This document shows positions 52,956 through 61,571 of a stretch of DNA of 64,000 bases, in pieces. Under the pieces are notes generated by a model. The model made no database searches. It saw nothing but the letters and a program-made list of their open reading frames with translations, and was not told the origin of the DNA. Source of the stretch: JAJXXT01 sp963764465 (lineage in GTDB: Bacteria > Pseudomonadota > Alphaproteobacteria > Acetobacterales > Acetobacteraceae); the NCBI GenBank assembly GCA_963764465.1, contig CAVXSO010000002.1, forward strand, positions 434,001 through 498,000, in the 5' to 3' direction. Position numbers and translations under genes: made by a program. Position 1 is the first letter of the stretch. The number at the start of each line of letters is the position of its first letter.

Positions 52956-53873
52956 TCAGCTCCGGCGCGCGACGGTGTAGGCGGCGAGCGCCCTGAGATC
53001 GGCGGCGCGCTCGCCGAAACTCTCGAGATGTTCCGCGGCCTGGCGTGCCAGCAGTTCTGCCTGGAAGCGCGCACGATCGAGGCCGAGCACGCCAACCAGC
53101 GTGGCCTTGCCGGCCGCCGCGTCCTTTCCGGCGGTCTTGCCGGTTTCCTCCGTTGTGCCGGTGGCATCGAGGATGTCATCGGCGATCTGGAATGCGGCGC
53201 CGAGGTCACGGCCATAGGCGGCGAGCAGATGGCGCTGCGGCGCTGGCGCGCGCCCCAGGATGGCGCCGGCCTCGGCACTGAACTGAATAAGCCGTCCCGT
53301 CTTGAGCGCCTGCAGCCTGCCGACATCCTCGGCCGAAAGTTTGCCAATGCTGGGGGCCATGATGTCGAACATCTGCCCGCCCGCCATGCCGCGCGCACCG
53401 GAGGCATGGGCCAGCGCCTGCACCAGCTCGCAGCGTGCCTCGGGGTTGGCATGCGTCTCAGGCTCCGCCAGCACCTCGAAGGCACGCGTCTGCAACGCGT
53501 CGCCAGCCAGGATCGCCGTCGCCTCGTCATAGGCGCGGTGGGTGGAGGGCTTGCCGCGGCGTAAATCGTCGTCGTCCATCGCCGGAAGGTCGTCATGCAC
53601 CAGCGAATAGGCGTGCAGCATCTCCACTGCCGCGCCCACGCGCGCCGCGCAGCGCTCGTCCACCGCGAACAGGGAGGCCGTGCGCATCACGAGAAAGGCA
53701 CGCATGCGCTTGCCGCCGCCCAGCGTCGCGTAGCGCATCGCCTCCATCAGGCGCGCCTCCGGCCCGTCGGGCAGCGGCAGCAGCCGGTCAATCATGGCTT
53801 CCACCGTAGCCGCGGCGCCGCGCAGTGCGCTCTGCAGTCCGGAGCGCTGCTGGGCCATCTCGGAAACGTTCAT
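52956..53873 (-). CDS. ispA: Polyprenyl (farnesyl) diphosphate synthase
   Basis: A 305-residue trans-prenyltransferase. The first Asp-rich motif is HDDLPAMDDDDLRRGKP, with the two inserted residues typical of the bacterial short-chain IspA type. The second is FQIADDILDATGT. It makes farnesyl or geranylgeranyl diphosphate from isopentenyl units, feeding undecaprenyl phosphate and hence the polymer pathway upstream in the window. The gene lies between xseB and dxs. The ATG at 53873 follows the xseB stop by 10 bp. Confidence 0.94.
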   Translation of the reverse strand: MNVSEMAQQRSGLQSALRGAAATVEAMIDRLLPLPDGPEARLMEAMRYATLGGGKRMRAFLVMRTASLFAVDERCAARVGAAVEMLHAYSLVHDDLPAMDDDDLRRGKPSTHRAYDEATAILAGDALQTRAFEVLAEPETHANPEARCELVQALAHASGARGMAGGQMFDIMAPSIGKLSAEDVGRLQALKTGRLIQFSAEAGAILGRAPAPQRHLLAAYGRDLGAAFQIADDILDATGTTEETGKTAGKDAAAGKATLVGVLGLDRARFQAELLARQAAEHLESFGERAADLRALAAYTVARRS

Positions 53874-53883
53874 GCCCGTTACC

Positions 53884-54147
53884 TCAGTTGGTTTCGCGCA
53901 GGCCGGTGGCCTTGCCGTCGGCGGCGACGATCGCCTGCACCTTGGCCTCAGCTTCGGCGAGCTTGGCCTCGCAATGCCGCCTCAGCGCGGAGCCACGCTC
54001 ATAGGCGGCGATCGCGTCGGAAAGCTTCTGCTGGCCACCCTCGAGGGCCTTCACGATGCCCTCGAGCTCAGCCAGCGCCGCCTCGAAGGGGAGGTCGGCG
54101 ACTTCCTCGGGTTCGGGCGACGGATTCTTGCCGGGATGAGGAGCCAT
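53884..54147 (-). CDS. xseB: Exodeoxyribonuclease VII small subunit
   Basis: An 87-residue subunit that forms exonuclease VII with XseA, which is not in the window. The conserved body is LPFEAALAELEGIVKALEGG followed by LSDAIAAYERGSALRRHCEA, two helices in a hairpin. The N-terminal extension (MAPHPGKNPSPEPEE) is Pro-rich and typical of alphaproteobacteria. It is the first gene of the xseB-ispA-dxs-tlyA series on the minus strand; the deacetylase gene lies 97 bp upstream. Confidence 0.94.
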   Translation of the reverse strand: MAPHPGKNPSPEPEEVADLPFEAALAELEGIVKALEGGQQKLSDAIAAYERGSALRRHCEAKLAEAEAKVQAIVAADGKATGLRETN

Positions 54148-54244
54148 TGCTGCAACCGTGACGCGAAACCTGACTGGTAGCGCGCGGAAGGTGGTCCGCC
54201 AACCCCGGCCGTTCCTCGCCGGAACTGCCTTACGGGGCGCTTCC

Positions 54245-55177
54245 TCAGCCGCGCATGAGGGCGCGGACATGGGTGGCCGCGGACGCGGCGAGCGCGCGCA
54301 GATCGTAGCCACCCTCCAAAATCGACACCAGGCGGCCGCCGCAACGGGCGGTCGCGACCTCCATGATGGCCTCGGTGACCCACGCGAAATCCTCGGTTTC
54401 CAGCCGCAATTGGGCCAACGGATCGGCGCGGTGGGCATCGAAGCCGGCGGAGATCACGATCAGGTCCGGCGCCCACGCATCCAGTGCCGGCAGGATCGAT
54501 CCCTCCCAGGCGGCGCGGAACTCGGCGGAGCCGGCGCCCGGCGCCAGCGGGGAATTGAGGATATTCTCCGCAACTCCGCGCTCGGCTGCCATGCCCGTGC
54601 CCGGGTAGCACGGGTATTGGTGCGTCGAGCCATAGAACAGTGTCGGGTCTGACTCGGCCACGGCCTGCGTGCCGTTGCCGTGATGCACGTCGAAATCCAG
54701 GATCGCGACCCGCGCCGCTCCCCAGCGTGCCCGGGCGTGGCGAGCAGCAATCGCGGCGTTGGAGAACAGGCAGAAACCCATCGCACGGTCCGGCTCGGCG
54801 TGGTGGCCGGGCGGGCGCACCGCGGCGAAAGCGGCGCGAACGGAGCCGGACATCACCGCGTCCACCGCGGCAATCCCGCCGCCTGCGGCCCGCAGCGCCG
54901 CCTCCGCCGACCCGGCGCTGAACACGGTGTCGGCGTCCAGGTGGATCGGGTCGTTCGGCGGCGGCGAGAGCGCGAGCAGGGAGCGGATATGCATCGGCGG
55001 ATGCACGCGCAGCAGCGCCTCCTCCGAGGCGCGCGGCGCTTCCTCGCGCAGCAGATCGGAGAAGGTCTCCGCCTCCAGCGCCGCCATCACCTGGCGCAGC
55101 CGGTCCGGGCATTCGGGATGGAACGGACCGGTGTCGTGGGCGAGGCAAGCCTTGTGGGTGAGAAGCAGGACGCTCAC
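54245..55177 (-). CDS. Histone deacetylase/AcuC-like family protein
   Basis: A 310-residue zinc amidohydrolase of the histone deacetylase superfamily. GPFHPECPDRL opens the domain. RPPGHHAEPDRAMGFCLF contains the catalytic histidines, ILDFDVHHGNGTQ the zinc Asp/His, and ISAGFDAHRADPL the second zinc Asp. It likely removes acyl groups from proteins or small amines. The GTG at 55177 overlaps the stop of the upstream TusA-like gene. Histone deacetylase followed by xseB, ispA and dxs is a familiar alphaproteobacterial order (recall). Confidence 0.93.
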   Translation of the reverse strand: MSVLLLTHKACLAHDTGPFHPECPDRLRQVMAALEAETFSDLLREEAPRASEEALLRVHPPMHIRSLLALSPPPNDPIHLDADTVFSAGSAEAALRAAGGGIAAVDAVMSGSVRAAFAAVRPPGHHAEPDRAMGFCLFSNAAIAARHARARWGAARVAILDFDVHHGNGTQAVAESDPTLFYGSTHQYPCYPGTGMAAERGVAENILNSPLAPGAGSAEFRAAWEGSILPALDAWAPDLIVISAGFDAHRADPLAQLRLETEDFAWVTEAIMEVATARCGGRLVSILEGGYDLRALAASAATHVRALMRG

Positions 55178-55407
55178 GCGGGACCGCGCGAGCGAATGAG
55201 GAAGTTGAGCACGCCTGCCTCGTCCGACCAGGCGAGCAGCGCGTGACCGGTCTCGCGACAGAAGACCTGGAAGTCCGCGACCGCCGCGCGGTCCGTCGCC
55301 AACACCCGGAGCTTTGTGCCGGCGGGCATGGCGCGCAGCACCCGGTGCGCCCGCAGCACGGGCAGCGGGCAGGTCATGCCTTTGACGTCGAGGACGGTTT
55401 CGCTCAT
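55174..55407 (-). CDS. TusA-family sulfurtransferase
   Basis: A 77-residue protein with the TusA motif VKGMTCPLPVLRAHRVL, whose cysteine carries persulfide sulfur in the CPxP loop. FCRETGHALL lies in the C-terminal half of the fold. Members pass sulfur in tRNA thiolation or molybdenum-cofactor pathways. Family members also differ in role, so tRNA 2-thiouridine formation is not certain. The ATG at 55407 is preceded by a 65-bp gap from the divergent ROK gene. It overlaps the deacetylase GTG by 4 bp. Confidence 0.9.
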   Translation of the reverse strand: MSETVLDVKGMTCPLPVLRAHRVLRAMPAGTKLRVLATDRAAVADFQVFCRETGHALLAWSDEAGVLNFLIRSRGPA

Positions 55408-55472
55408 CGCTGCAACTCTGCGCGGTGCGGGCGCCGCGGGCAAGGCATGGTGGGCAGGCGGACGGAGCAGGG

Positions 55473-56372
55473 ATGGCGGGATTCAGGATCGGGGTCGATC
55501 TCGGTGGTACCAAGATCGAGGTGGCGGCACTGGGCGAGGAGGGCGGGATCGTGCTGCGCGAGCGTGCGCCGACGCCCGCAGGCTACGCTGCGACGATCGC
55601 CGCCATCGCTGAGCTGGTGCGCGGTGCCGAATCGCGCCTCGGGACGACGGCGAGCGTGGGCATCGGCATCCCGGGCGTGATCTCGCCGGCGACCGGGCTG
55701 GTGAAGAACGCAAACTCCATCGCACTCAACGGCAACCCTTTCGACCGCGACATTGCCGACGCACTCGGGCGCGAGGTGCGGGTCGCCAACGACGCCAACT
55801 GCTTCGCGCTCAGCGAGGCGGTGGATGGCGCGGGCGCCGGTGGGCGCGTGGTGTTCGGCGTCATCCTCGGCACGGGTTGCGGCGGCGGCATCGTCGTCGG
55901 GAAACGGATCATCGAAGGGCGCCACCGCATCGCCGGCGAATGGGGCCACATGCCGCTGCCGTGGCCGAAGCCCGAGGAGCAGCCGGGCAACACATGCTGG
56001 TGCGGCCAGCGCAACTGCCTCGAGACCTGGCTCGCCGGGCCGGCCCTGGCGGCGGATTGCGACGGGCCCGGCGCGCGTCACGCGGGGGACATTCCGGCGC
56101 GCGCTGCCGGCGGCGAGGAAAGGGCCCGTGCCGCACTGGCGCGGCATACGGACCGGCTGGCGCGCGGTCTCGCGGTGATCGTCAACATCCTCGACCCCGA
56201 CGTCGTCGTGCTCGGCGGCGGTCTCTCCAACATGGCGCATCTCTACGAGGCGGTGCCGGCGGCGATGAAGCGCTACGTGTTCTCCGATTTCGTGGACACG
56301 CCGATCGTCCGCGCGAAACACGGCAATTCCTCGGGCGTGCGGGGCGCCGCCTGGCTATGGCCACCAGGCTGA
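55473..56372 (+). CDS. ROK-family sugar kinase (fructokinase-like)
   Basis: A 299-residue sugar kinase. The ATP-phosphate loop is IGVDLGGTKIEVAAL. GIPGVISPATGLVKNANS and NDANCFALSEA hold the sugar-contact and catalytic Asp. The zinc site is WGHMPLPWPKPEEQPGNTCW followed by CGQRNCLETW, the H...CxCxxxxC motif. The ROK signature GTGCGGGIVVG is intact. The start at 55473 gives family length. Its substrate could be fructose, glucose or N-acetylmannosamine. It is 37 bp upstream of dinB in the same direction. Confidence 0.9.
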   Translation: MAGFRIGVDLGGTKIEVAALGEEGGIVLRERAPTPAGYAATIAAIAELVRGAESRLGTTASVGIGIPGVISPATGLVKNANSIALNGNPFDRDIADALGREVRVANDANCFALSEAVDGAGAGGRVVFGVILGTGCGGGIVVGKRIIEGRHRIAGEWGHMPLPWPKPEEQPGNTCWCGQRNCLETWLAGPALAADCDGPGARHAGDIPARAAGGEERARAALARHTDRLARGLAVIVNILDPDVVVLGGGLSNMAHLYEAVPAAMKRYVFSDFVDTPIVRAKHGNSSGVRGAAWLWPPG

Positions 56373-56409
56373 CACACGTATTCGAGACAGCCGTGCTAGG
56401 CTTGAAAGC

Positions 56410-57651
56410 ATGCCGGCGCTGTGCCGCGACTGTTTGCGTGTGCTCGAGGACGGGCCCTGCCCATGCGGCGGGCGCGTGGTGCGGCACGCCGAACTCTTCA
56501 GCCTCAGCCTCGCCCACGTCGATTGCGACGCGTTCTACGCAAGTGTGGAGAAGCGCGACCGCCCGGAGCTCGCCTCGCGCCCGGTGATCGTCGGCGGCGA
56601 GGTGCGCGGCGTGGTGGCCGCCGCGTGCTACGTCGCGCGGATGGCCGGCGTGCGCAGCGCCATGCCGATGTTCAAGGCGCGCCGACTGTGCCCCGACGCC
56701 GTGGTCATCCGCCCCGATTTCCGCAAATACACCGAGGTCGCGCGCAACATCCGCACGCGTATGCTGAAGCTTACGCCGCTGGTGCAGGTGCTCTCCATCG
56801 ACGAAGCGGTGCTCGATCTTGCGGGTACCGAGGCGCTGCATGGCGCGGTCCCCGCCGTGGTGCTGGCCCGTTTCGCGACCGAGGTGGAGAGGGAGGTGGG
56901 CGTCACGCTTTCGGTGGGCCTCGCGCGCAACCGGCTGATGGCCAAGATCGCCGCCGGGCGGGACAAGCCGCGCGGGTTTTCGGTCATTGGCGCGGAGGCC
57001 GCGCAGTACCTGGCACCGCGGCCGGTGCGGCTGCTGCCGGGGATCGGGCCCGCCAGCGCCACGCGGCTCGCGGCGATGGGGATCACCACGCTCGGGCAGT
57101 TGCAGATGCTCGATCCCCGCACCGCGCGGGCACGTCTCGGCGACGAGGGCCCGGCGCTGGTCGCGCGCGCCCGCGGCGAGGACTCCCGCCTGGTGCAACC
57201 GGGACGGGAGGCGAAGTCGATCAGCGCCGAGACCACGTTCGAGAAGGACATCGCGGCGCGCGAGGAACTGGAGGCGGTACTCTGGCGCCTCTGCGAGAAA
57301 GTGGCCCGGCGGCTCGCCGAGAACGAGCTCGCCGCCGCCGGCGTCACGCTCAAGCTGCGCAGCGCGAGCTTTGCCACGCGCACGCGGGCGGCACGCCTGG
57401 CCACCCCGACGCTGTTGCCCGAGCGTCTGTTCGATGCCGGCTGCCGGCTGCTGTCGCCCGCGCTGGACGCAACCGCCTATCGCCTCATCGGCATTGGCGC
57501 CGATCCGCTGGTGCCCGCCGCGGAGGCCGATCCGCCCGATCTTGCCGATCCCTCGCTCGCGCGGCGCGTTGCCGCCCAGCAAGCCGTGGATGCGCTGCGC
57601 GGCAAGTTTGGAGAAAGGGCCGTGGTGCGTGGCCGCGGCCTCCCGCGCTGA
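56410..57651 (+). CDS. dinB: DNA polymerase IV (DinB), with N-terminal cysteine cluster
   Basis: A 413-residue Y-family translesion polymerase. HVDCDAFYASVEKRDRPEL holds the first catalytic Asp, and SIDEAVLDLAG the second Asp/Glu pair; most Pol IV proteins have Tyr or Phe where Val stands here. The helix-hairpin-helix is RLLPGIGPASATRLAAMGI. The N-terminal MPALCRDCLRVLEDGPCPCG looks like a small zinc ribbon, also seen in other alphaproteobacterial DinB. The C terminus lacks an obvious clamp-binding QLxLF motif. No LexA site is evident in the short gap upstream. Confidence 0.92.
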   Translation: MPALCRDCLRVLEDGPCPCGGRVVRHAELFSLSLAHVDCDAFYASVEKRDRPELASRPVIVGGEVRGVVAAACYVARMAGVRSAMPMFKARRLCPDAVVIRPDFRKYTEVARNIRTRMLKLTPLVQVLSIDEAVLDLAGTEALHGAVPAVVLARFATEVEREVGVTLSVGLARNRLMAKIAAGRDKPRGFSVIGAEAAQYLAPRPVRLLPGIGPASATRLAAMGITTLGQLQMLDPRTARARLGDEGPALVARARGEDSRLVQPGREAKSISAETTFEKDIAAREELEAVLWRLCEKVARRLAENELAAAGVTLKLRSASFATRTRAARLATPTLLPERLFDAGCRLLSPALDATAYRLIGIGADPLVPAAEADPPDLADPSLARRVAAQQAVDALRGKFGERAVVRGRGLPR

Positions 57652-58458
57652 TCAGCAGCGTGACGGCCGCAGCTCGAAGGTGACTATGCGACCGTCCATC
57701 AGGAAGTCGCCGAAATCCATGGTGATCCCGTCGGCGACACCGTTCGAGAAATAGCGCATGCCGATCTGCATGCTCGGCTCCATCGCCGTCGGTGTGCGGT
57801 CAAAGAAGCCGATATGCACGCGTCCGCTCCTGAGGGGCTTCAGTGCCGGCCAGGTGGTGTTGGACGGCGTGCCCCAGGTCGCCAGCGCCACGGTGGAATC
57901 CTGCGCACCGTCCGGGTTCGTGCCGTCGAACAGCGGCATGGAGATCACGCGCTTGCCGGCCTCGGCCGCGGCAATGATCATCCGGTTCTGCGCCATCGGA
58001 AACGTGGTGCCAGGCGGCAGCGGAATGCGTGCGGCCTTTGGGCGCGCGTAGACGGCGATCCCCGGCCCGCCGGGGCGGTCGAGATGCGCCTCGCCCGCAA
58101 GGTCCGTCGTGGTCTCGCCGTCCGTCGTCTCGTGCAGGCGGAAGCGCAGCGTGCGCCCGTCCTTGCTCTCCCACGTCGTGTAGTCGGAGATCGAGCGGCT
58201 CACCGTGCCGTCGTTGCTCGCGACCTCGAGTTCCAGCCGCTGCTGCACCGCCCAGGCGGAGCAGGCGTCGATCACGTCGTAGGTCATATGCCCGGTCGCA
58301 GCCACGATGCCGCTGCGCCCGGCGCCGAGCGTCAGGTCATAGACCGCGTGGTGGGCGGCCAGGTCGATCGCGCTCGTGGGCGTCGTCGCGGGTGGGGCGG
58401 CGCCTGCCGGGATCGCGGCCAGGGTCAGGAGGACGAGACTCGTGAGGAATGCGCGCAT
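57652..58458 (-). CDS. EipB-family cell envelope integrity protein (DUF1849)
   Basis: A 268-residue periplasmic protein with a Sec signal (MRAFLTSLVLLTLAAIPAGA). The mature part opens with HHAVYDLTLGAGRSGIVAAT, matching the EipB beta-spiral family. Two cysteines, one in DVIDACSAW and one as the last residue (RPSRC), fit the disulfide reported for Brucella EipB, which is needed for envelope stability (family knowledge). It is convergent with dinB, with stop codons adjacent. The methyltransferase gene lies 17 bp upstream. Confidence 0.88.
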   Translation of the reverse strand: MRAFLTSLVLLTLAAIPAGAAPPATTPTSAIDLAAHHAVYDLTLGAGRSGIVAATGHMTYDVIDACSAWAVQQRLELEVASNDGTVSRSISDYTTWESKDGRTLRFRLHETTDGETTTDLAGEAHLDRPGGPGIAVYARPKAARIPLPPGTTFPMAQNRMIIAAAEAGKRVISMPLFDGTNPDGAQDSTVALATWGTPSNTTWPALKPLRSGRVHIGFFDRTPTAMEPSMQIGMRYFSNGVADGITMDFGDFLMDGRIVTFELRPSRC

Positions 58459-58475
58459 GCCCCGAGATAGGATGT

Positions 58476-59723
58476 TCAGGCCGGCGGCGCCAGCAGCAGC
58501 CGGTTGACTGCGACGAGCCGGCCATAGGTTTCGCGCCAGGCGCGGGCGAAAACCGGGGGCGTGATGCCGCGCCCGGCCAGCGCCTCGCCGATCTCGGCCA
58601 CGCTGCGCCGACCATCCACGAGCCGCAGGATGGCGGCGGCCAGTGGCGGCAGTGGCACGGGCGCGCGCAGCCCGTCGAACAGGAAGGACAGCGTGCCGTC
58701 GGGCAGGATGGCGCGGGCCAGCTCCTCGCCCGGCATCTCTCGCGCCACCGGCACGCGCGCCGGATCCGCGGCGTCCGGCGTCAGGCGGCGCTCGCTCGCG
58801 CGATGCGCATAGACGACATGCGTGCCGATATTGCCGCACAGCGCTTCCGCCAGCGCCGCGCGGCCGACCGGATCGAGCCGTGCCGCTCGGGCGCGCAGGC
58901 GCGGGTCCGGCAGATAGGTGTCGGGGTCATAGCGCATCGGCTCCATCCAGGCGGCGACCACAACGCCCTGGGCGGCGAGCAACGCGTGGAATTCCGCCAC
59001 TGTGTAGGCGCGGTCGCGCGGGTTGAGCAGCAGGTCGGCGAGACCGGCTTCGCCGCCGGTGATGTGGTCCGCGAAGCCACGGTTGAAGCGCAGCCAGGCG
59101 GATTGCGGGAGGTAGCGCAGCACCCGGCGCGTGGCGTCGAGCCGGTCGGCCAGCGCCTCGGTGTCCGGGGCGAGCAGGCGCATCGCGTCCTGCAGCATGT
59201 AGACGCCGGTGCGTCCGTACGGCGCGTAGACCATGAGGCCAAGGCCACCGTCGGGCGCGAGGACGGAGAGCAGCGCCGCGAGTCCCTCGGCCGGGTCGGG
59301 CAGGTGGTGGAGCACGCCGCAGCAATCGACATAGTCGAACGGGCCGAGGCCGAGCTTCGGCAACTCGAGCAGGGAAGCCTCGACGAAGTCGATGTTGTCG
59401 AGGCCGCGCGCGGCTGCCCGCGCCGCAGTGATGCGCCGCGCCGCGGTGGAGCGGTCGAGCCAGGTGACGCGGCCGGGCCGTCCCGCCGCGCGCAGCTGGG
59501 CGGCAAGCATGATCGCGCCATCCCCGGTGCCGCCGCCGGCGAAGAGCGCATTGAGCGGCAGCGAGGCCGCACGGCTGGCCGTGAACACCCAGTGGTCGAT
59601 CTCGCGCAGATGCCCGGGCGAGCCCACGACCAGCCGCTTTGCCTCGTCGCGCGGGTCGCGGGCGGGGTAGGGGTGCGCCTCGTATTGCTGGGCGAGCAGC
59701 GTGTCGGCCCGGTCGGTGGTCAT
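58476..59723 (-). CDS. Class I SAM-dependent methyltransferase, long C-terminal domain
   Basis: A 415-residue protein. LLAQQYEAHPYPARDPRDEA precedes the SAM-binding fold, with motif I NALFAGGGTGDGAIMLA and the acidic loop TWLDRSTAA, then YVDCCGVLHHLPDP (motif IV). The C-terminal about 150 residues carry conserved Asp/Arg and a PqqD-like fold (RLVDGRRSVAEIGEALAGRG), which suggests a substrate-binding module. Proteins with the QYEAYPYPPRDP opening are widespread in alphaproteobacteria and uncharacterised. The substrate is unknown. Confidence 0.85.
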   Translation of the reverse strand: MTTDRADTLLAQQYEAHPYPARDPRDEAKRLVVGSPGHLREIDHWVFTASRAASLPLNALFAGGGTGDGAIMLAAQLRAAGRPGRVTWLDRSTAARRITAARAAARGLDNIDFVEASLLELPKLGLGPFDYVDCCGVLHHLPDPAEGLAALLSVLAPDGGLGLMVYAPYGRTGVYMLQDAMRLLAPDTEALADRLDATRRVLRYLPQSAWLRFNRGFADHITGGEAGLADLLLNPRDRAYTVAEFHALLAAQGVVVAAWMEPMRYDPDTYLPDPRLRARAARLDPVGRAALAEALCGNIGTHVVYAHRASERRLTPDAADPARVPVAREMPGEELARAILPDGTLSFLFDGLRAPVPLPPLAAAILRLVDGRRSVAEIGEALAGRGITPPVFARAWRETYGRLVAVNRLLLAPPA

Positions 59724-59829
59724 CGTCGCGGCATAGAGAGGAGTTCCCACCCTGCCAAGCGAGGTTTCTGTCCGAGCTGTCAGGTTGCCCGGGCTTGTGG
59801 CGCGCGGGCCCGGTGCGTATGTCAGCCCG

Positions 59830-60357
59830 ATGCGCAAATCCCTTATCCCGACCTTGGTGCTGGCCCTCGCCCTGCCCGCGGCGGCGCTGGCGCAACCGAA
59901 GAAACCCGCCCCGCATCCGGCCGAGCCGGTCGCGAGGTCCATCGGCGTGTTCGAGAACTGGCAGGCCGCGACTTTTATCGATGCAGGGCAGACAGTGTGT
60001 TACGCCTTTACGCGTGCGTTGAAGGAGGCGAAGCCCGTTGCGGGCCGCGGCGAGCCGGTCCTCTCGGTCGCCGAGCGGCCGACGATTCGTGACGCCGTCG
60101 CGCTTGCCGCCGGGTTCACGTACGCCCAGGGGGCGGTGGTGCCGGTCACGGTCGGCAACGTGAAGCAGGAGTTCTACACCGCCGGCAGCTCCGCCTTCGC
60201 GCGTGATGGCACGGGGATGACGGTGGCGATGGAGAAGGGGGCGGAACTGGTTGCCGTCTCGCCGGGTCCTGGCAAGGCGACGACCACCGACCGGTTCAGC
60301 CTCAAGGGCTTCTCCGCGGCGCATGCCGCGATCGTGAAAGCATGTCCGTCGAAATAG
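59830..60357 (+). CDS. Invasion-associated locus B (IalB) family protein
   Basis: A 175-residue secreted protein with a signal peptide (LIPTLVLALALPAAALA). IGVFENWQAATFIDAGQTVC opens the IalB beta-sandwich, and conserved cysteines (TVCYAF and IVKACPS) flank it. IalB was described in Bartonella erythrocyte invasion, but relatives occur in free-living alphaproteobacteria, where the role is unknown. The ATG at 59830 was taken because it starts directly at the signal peptide. Its last 16 bp overlap rlmN. Confidence 0.9.
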   Translation: MRKSLIPTLVLALALPAAALAQPKKPAPHPAEPVARSIGVFENWQAATFIDAGQTVCYAFTRALKEAKPVAGRGEPVLSVAERPTIRDAVALAAGFTYAQGAVVPVTVGNVKQEFYTAGSSAFARDGTGMTVAMEKGAELVAVSPGPGKATTTDRFSLKGFSAAHAAIVKACPSK

Positions 60358-61571
60358 CCACGTTGGATCGCGCCGCCCCGCGCCCGCCCGCGCACGCCGA
60401 CACACCGGCAGACTGGGGGGAGGCGGAGCGTGCGCGGATTCGCGCGAAGATCGCTCGTTTCGCGCCACCGCCGGCGCGGCGAGAGGACGGTCGGCTCGAG
60501 CTCGTCGGCCTCTCCCGCGAGGAACTGGTCGCCGCACTCGCCGGGATCGGCGAGGCGCCGTTCCGCGCCAAGCAACTCTGGCACTGGATCTATCACCAGG
60601 GCTCGACGGACTTCGCGCGCATGTCCACTATCGCTAGGCCGCTGCAGCAGAAGCTCGCCGAGCATTTCGCCGTGACCAGGCCCGAGACCGCGGCGGTGCA
60701 GACCAGCGAGGATTCGACACGGAAATTCCTGTTCCGCTTCCGAGACGGCCGCGAGGCGGAGACGGTCTACATCCCGGACCGCGAGGAGGATCGCGGCGCC
60801 GTCTGTCTTTCCTCGCAGGTCGGCTGCACACTTTCCTGCCGGTTTTGCCACACGGGCACGCAGGTGCTCGCGCGCAACCTCGGGCCCGGCGAGATCGTGG
60901 GCCAGTTCATGGCGGCACGTGATTCCTACGGCGAGTGGCCGTCGCCCAAGGGCGAGGCGCGGCTGCTCTCGACGATCGTGCTGATGGGCATGGGCGAGCC
61001 GCTCTACAACTACGACAACGTCGCCGCCGCGATGCGCATCGTCATGGACGGGGAGGGGATCGGGCTGTCGCGGCGGCGCATTACGCTCTCGACCTCTGGC
61101 GTCGTGCCGATGATGGACCGCGCGGGCGCCGAGCTCGGCGTCAATCTCGCTGTCTCGCTGCATGCCGTCACCGATGAACTGCGCGACGAACTGGTGCCGC
61201 TCAACCGCAAATATCCGATCAAGGACGTGATCGAGGCGTGCCGCCGCTATCCCACCGCCTCCAACGCGCGGCGCATCACCTTCGAATACGTGATGTTGAA
61301 GGGTGTCAACGATTCCGCGGCCGAGGCGCGGGCCCTGGTGCGCCTCATCGCCGGCATCCCGGCCAAGGTGAACCTCATCCCGTTCAATCCGTGGCCGGGC
61401 AGCCCCTACGAGACCAGCACGCCGGCGGCGATCGGGCGTTTTGCCGCGATCGTGAATGCCGCCGGCTTTTCCTCGCCCGTGCGCACGCCGCGTGGGCGCG
61501 ACATCCTTGCCGCCTGCGGTCAGCTCCGCACGGCCGGCGGGTCCAGCGGCGGGAAGCCGAGCGGCGGCTGA
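60342..61571 (+). CDS. rlmN: 23S rRNA (adenine-2503-C2)-methyltransferase RlmN
   Basis: A 409-residue radical-SAM enzyme that also modifies tRNA adenine 37. The CxxxCxxC cluster is CTLSCRFCHTG. The substrate-binding N-terminal domain carries RAKQLWHWIYHQGSTDFARM, and the C-terminal MKGVNDSAAEARALVRL and VRTPRGRDILAACGQL hold the catalytic cysteine. The start at 60342 overlaps the ialB-like gene's end by 16 bp, so translation may be coupled. Its end overlaps the convergent amidase gene by 52 bp. Confidence 0.94.
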   Translation: MSVEIATLDRAAPRPPAHADTPADWGEAERARIRAKIARFAPPPARREDGRLELVGLSREELVAALAGIGEAPFRAKQLWHWIYHQGSTDFARMSTIARPLQQKLAEHFAVTRPETAAVQTSEDSTRKFLFRFRDGREAETVYIPDREEDRGAVCLSSQVGCTLSCRFCHTGTQVLARNLGPGEIVGQFMAARDSYGEWPSPKGEARLLSTIVLMGMGEPLYNYDNVAAAMRIVMDGEGIGLSRRRITLSTSGVVPMMDRAGAELGVNLAVSLHAVTDELRDELVPLNRKYPIKDVIEACRRYPTASNARRITFEYVMLKGVNDSAAEARALVRLIAGIPAKVNLIPFNPWPGSPYETSTPAAIGRFAAIVNAAGFSSPVRTPRGRDILAACGQLRTAGGSSGGKPSGG

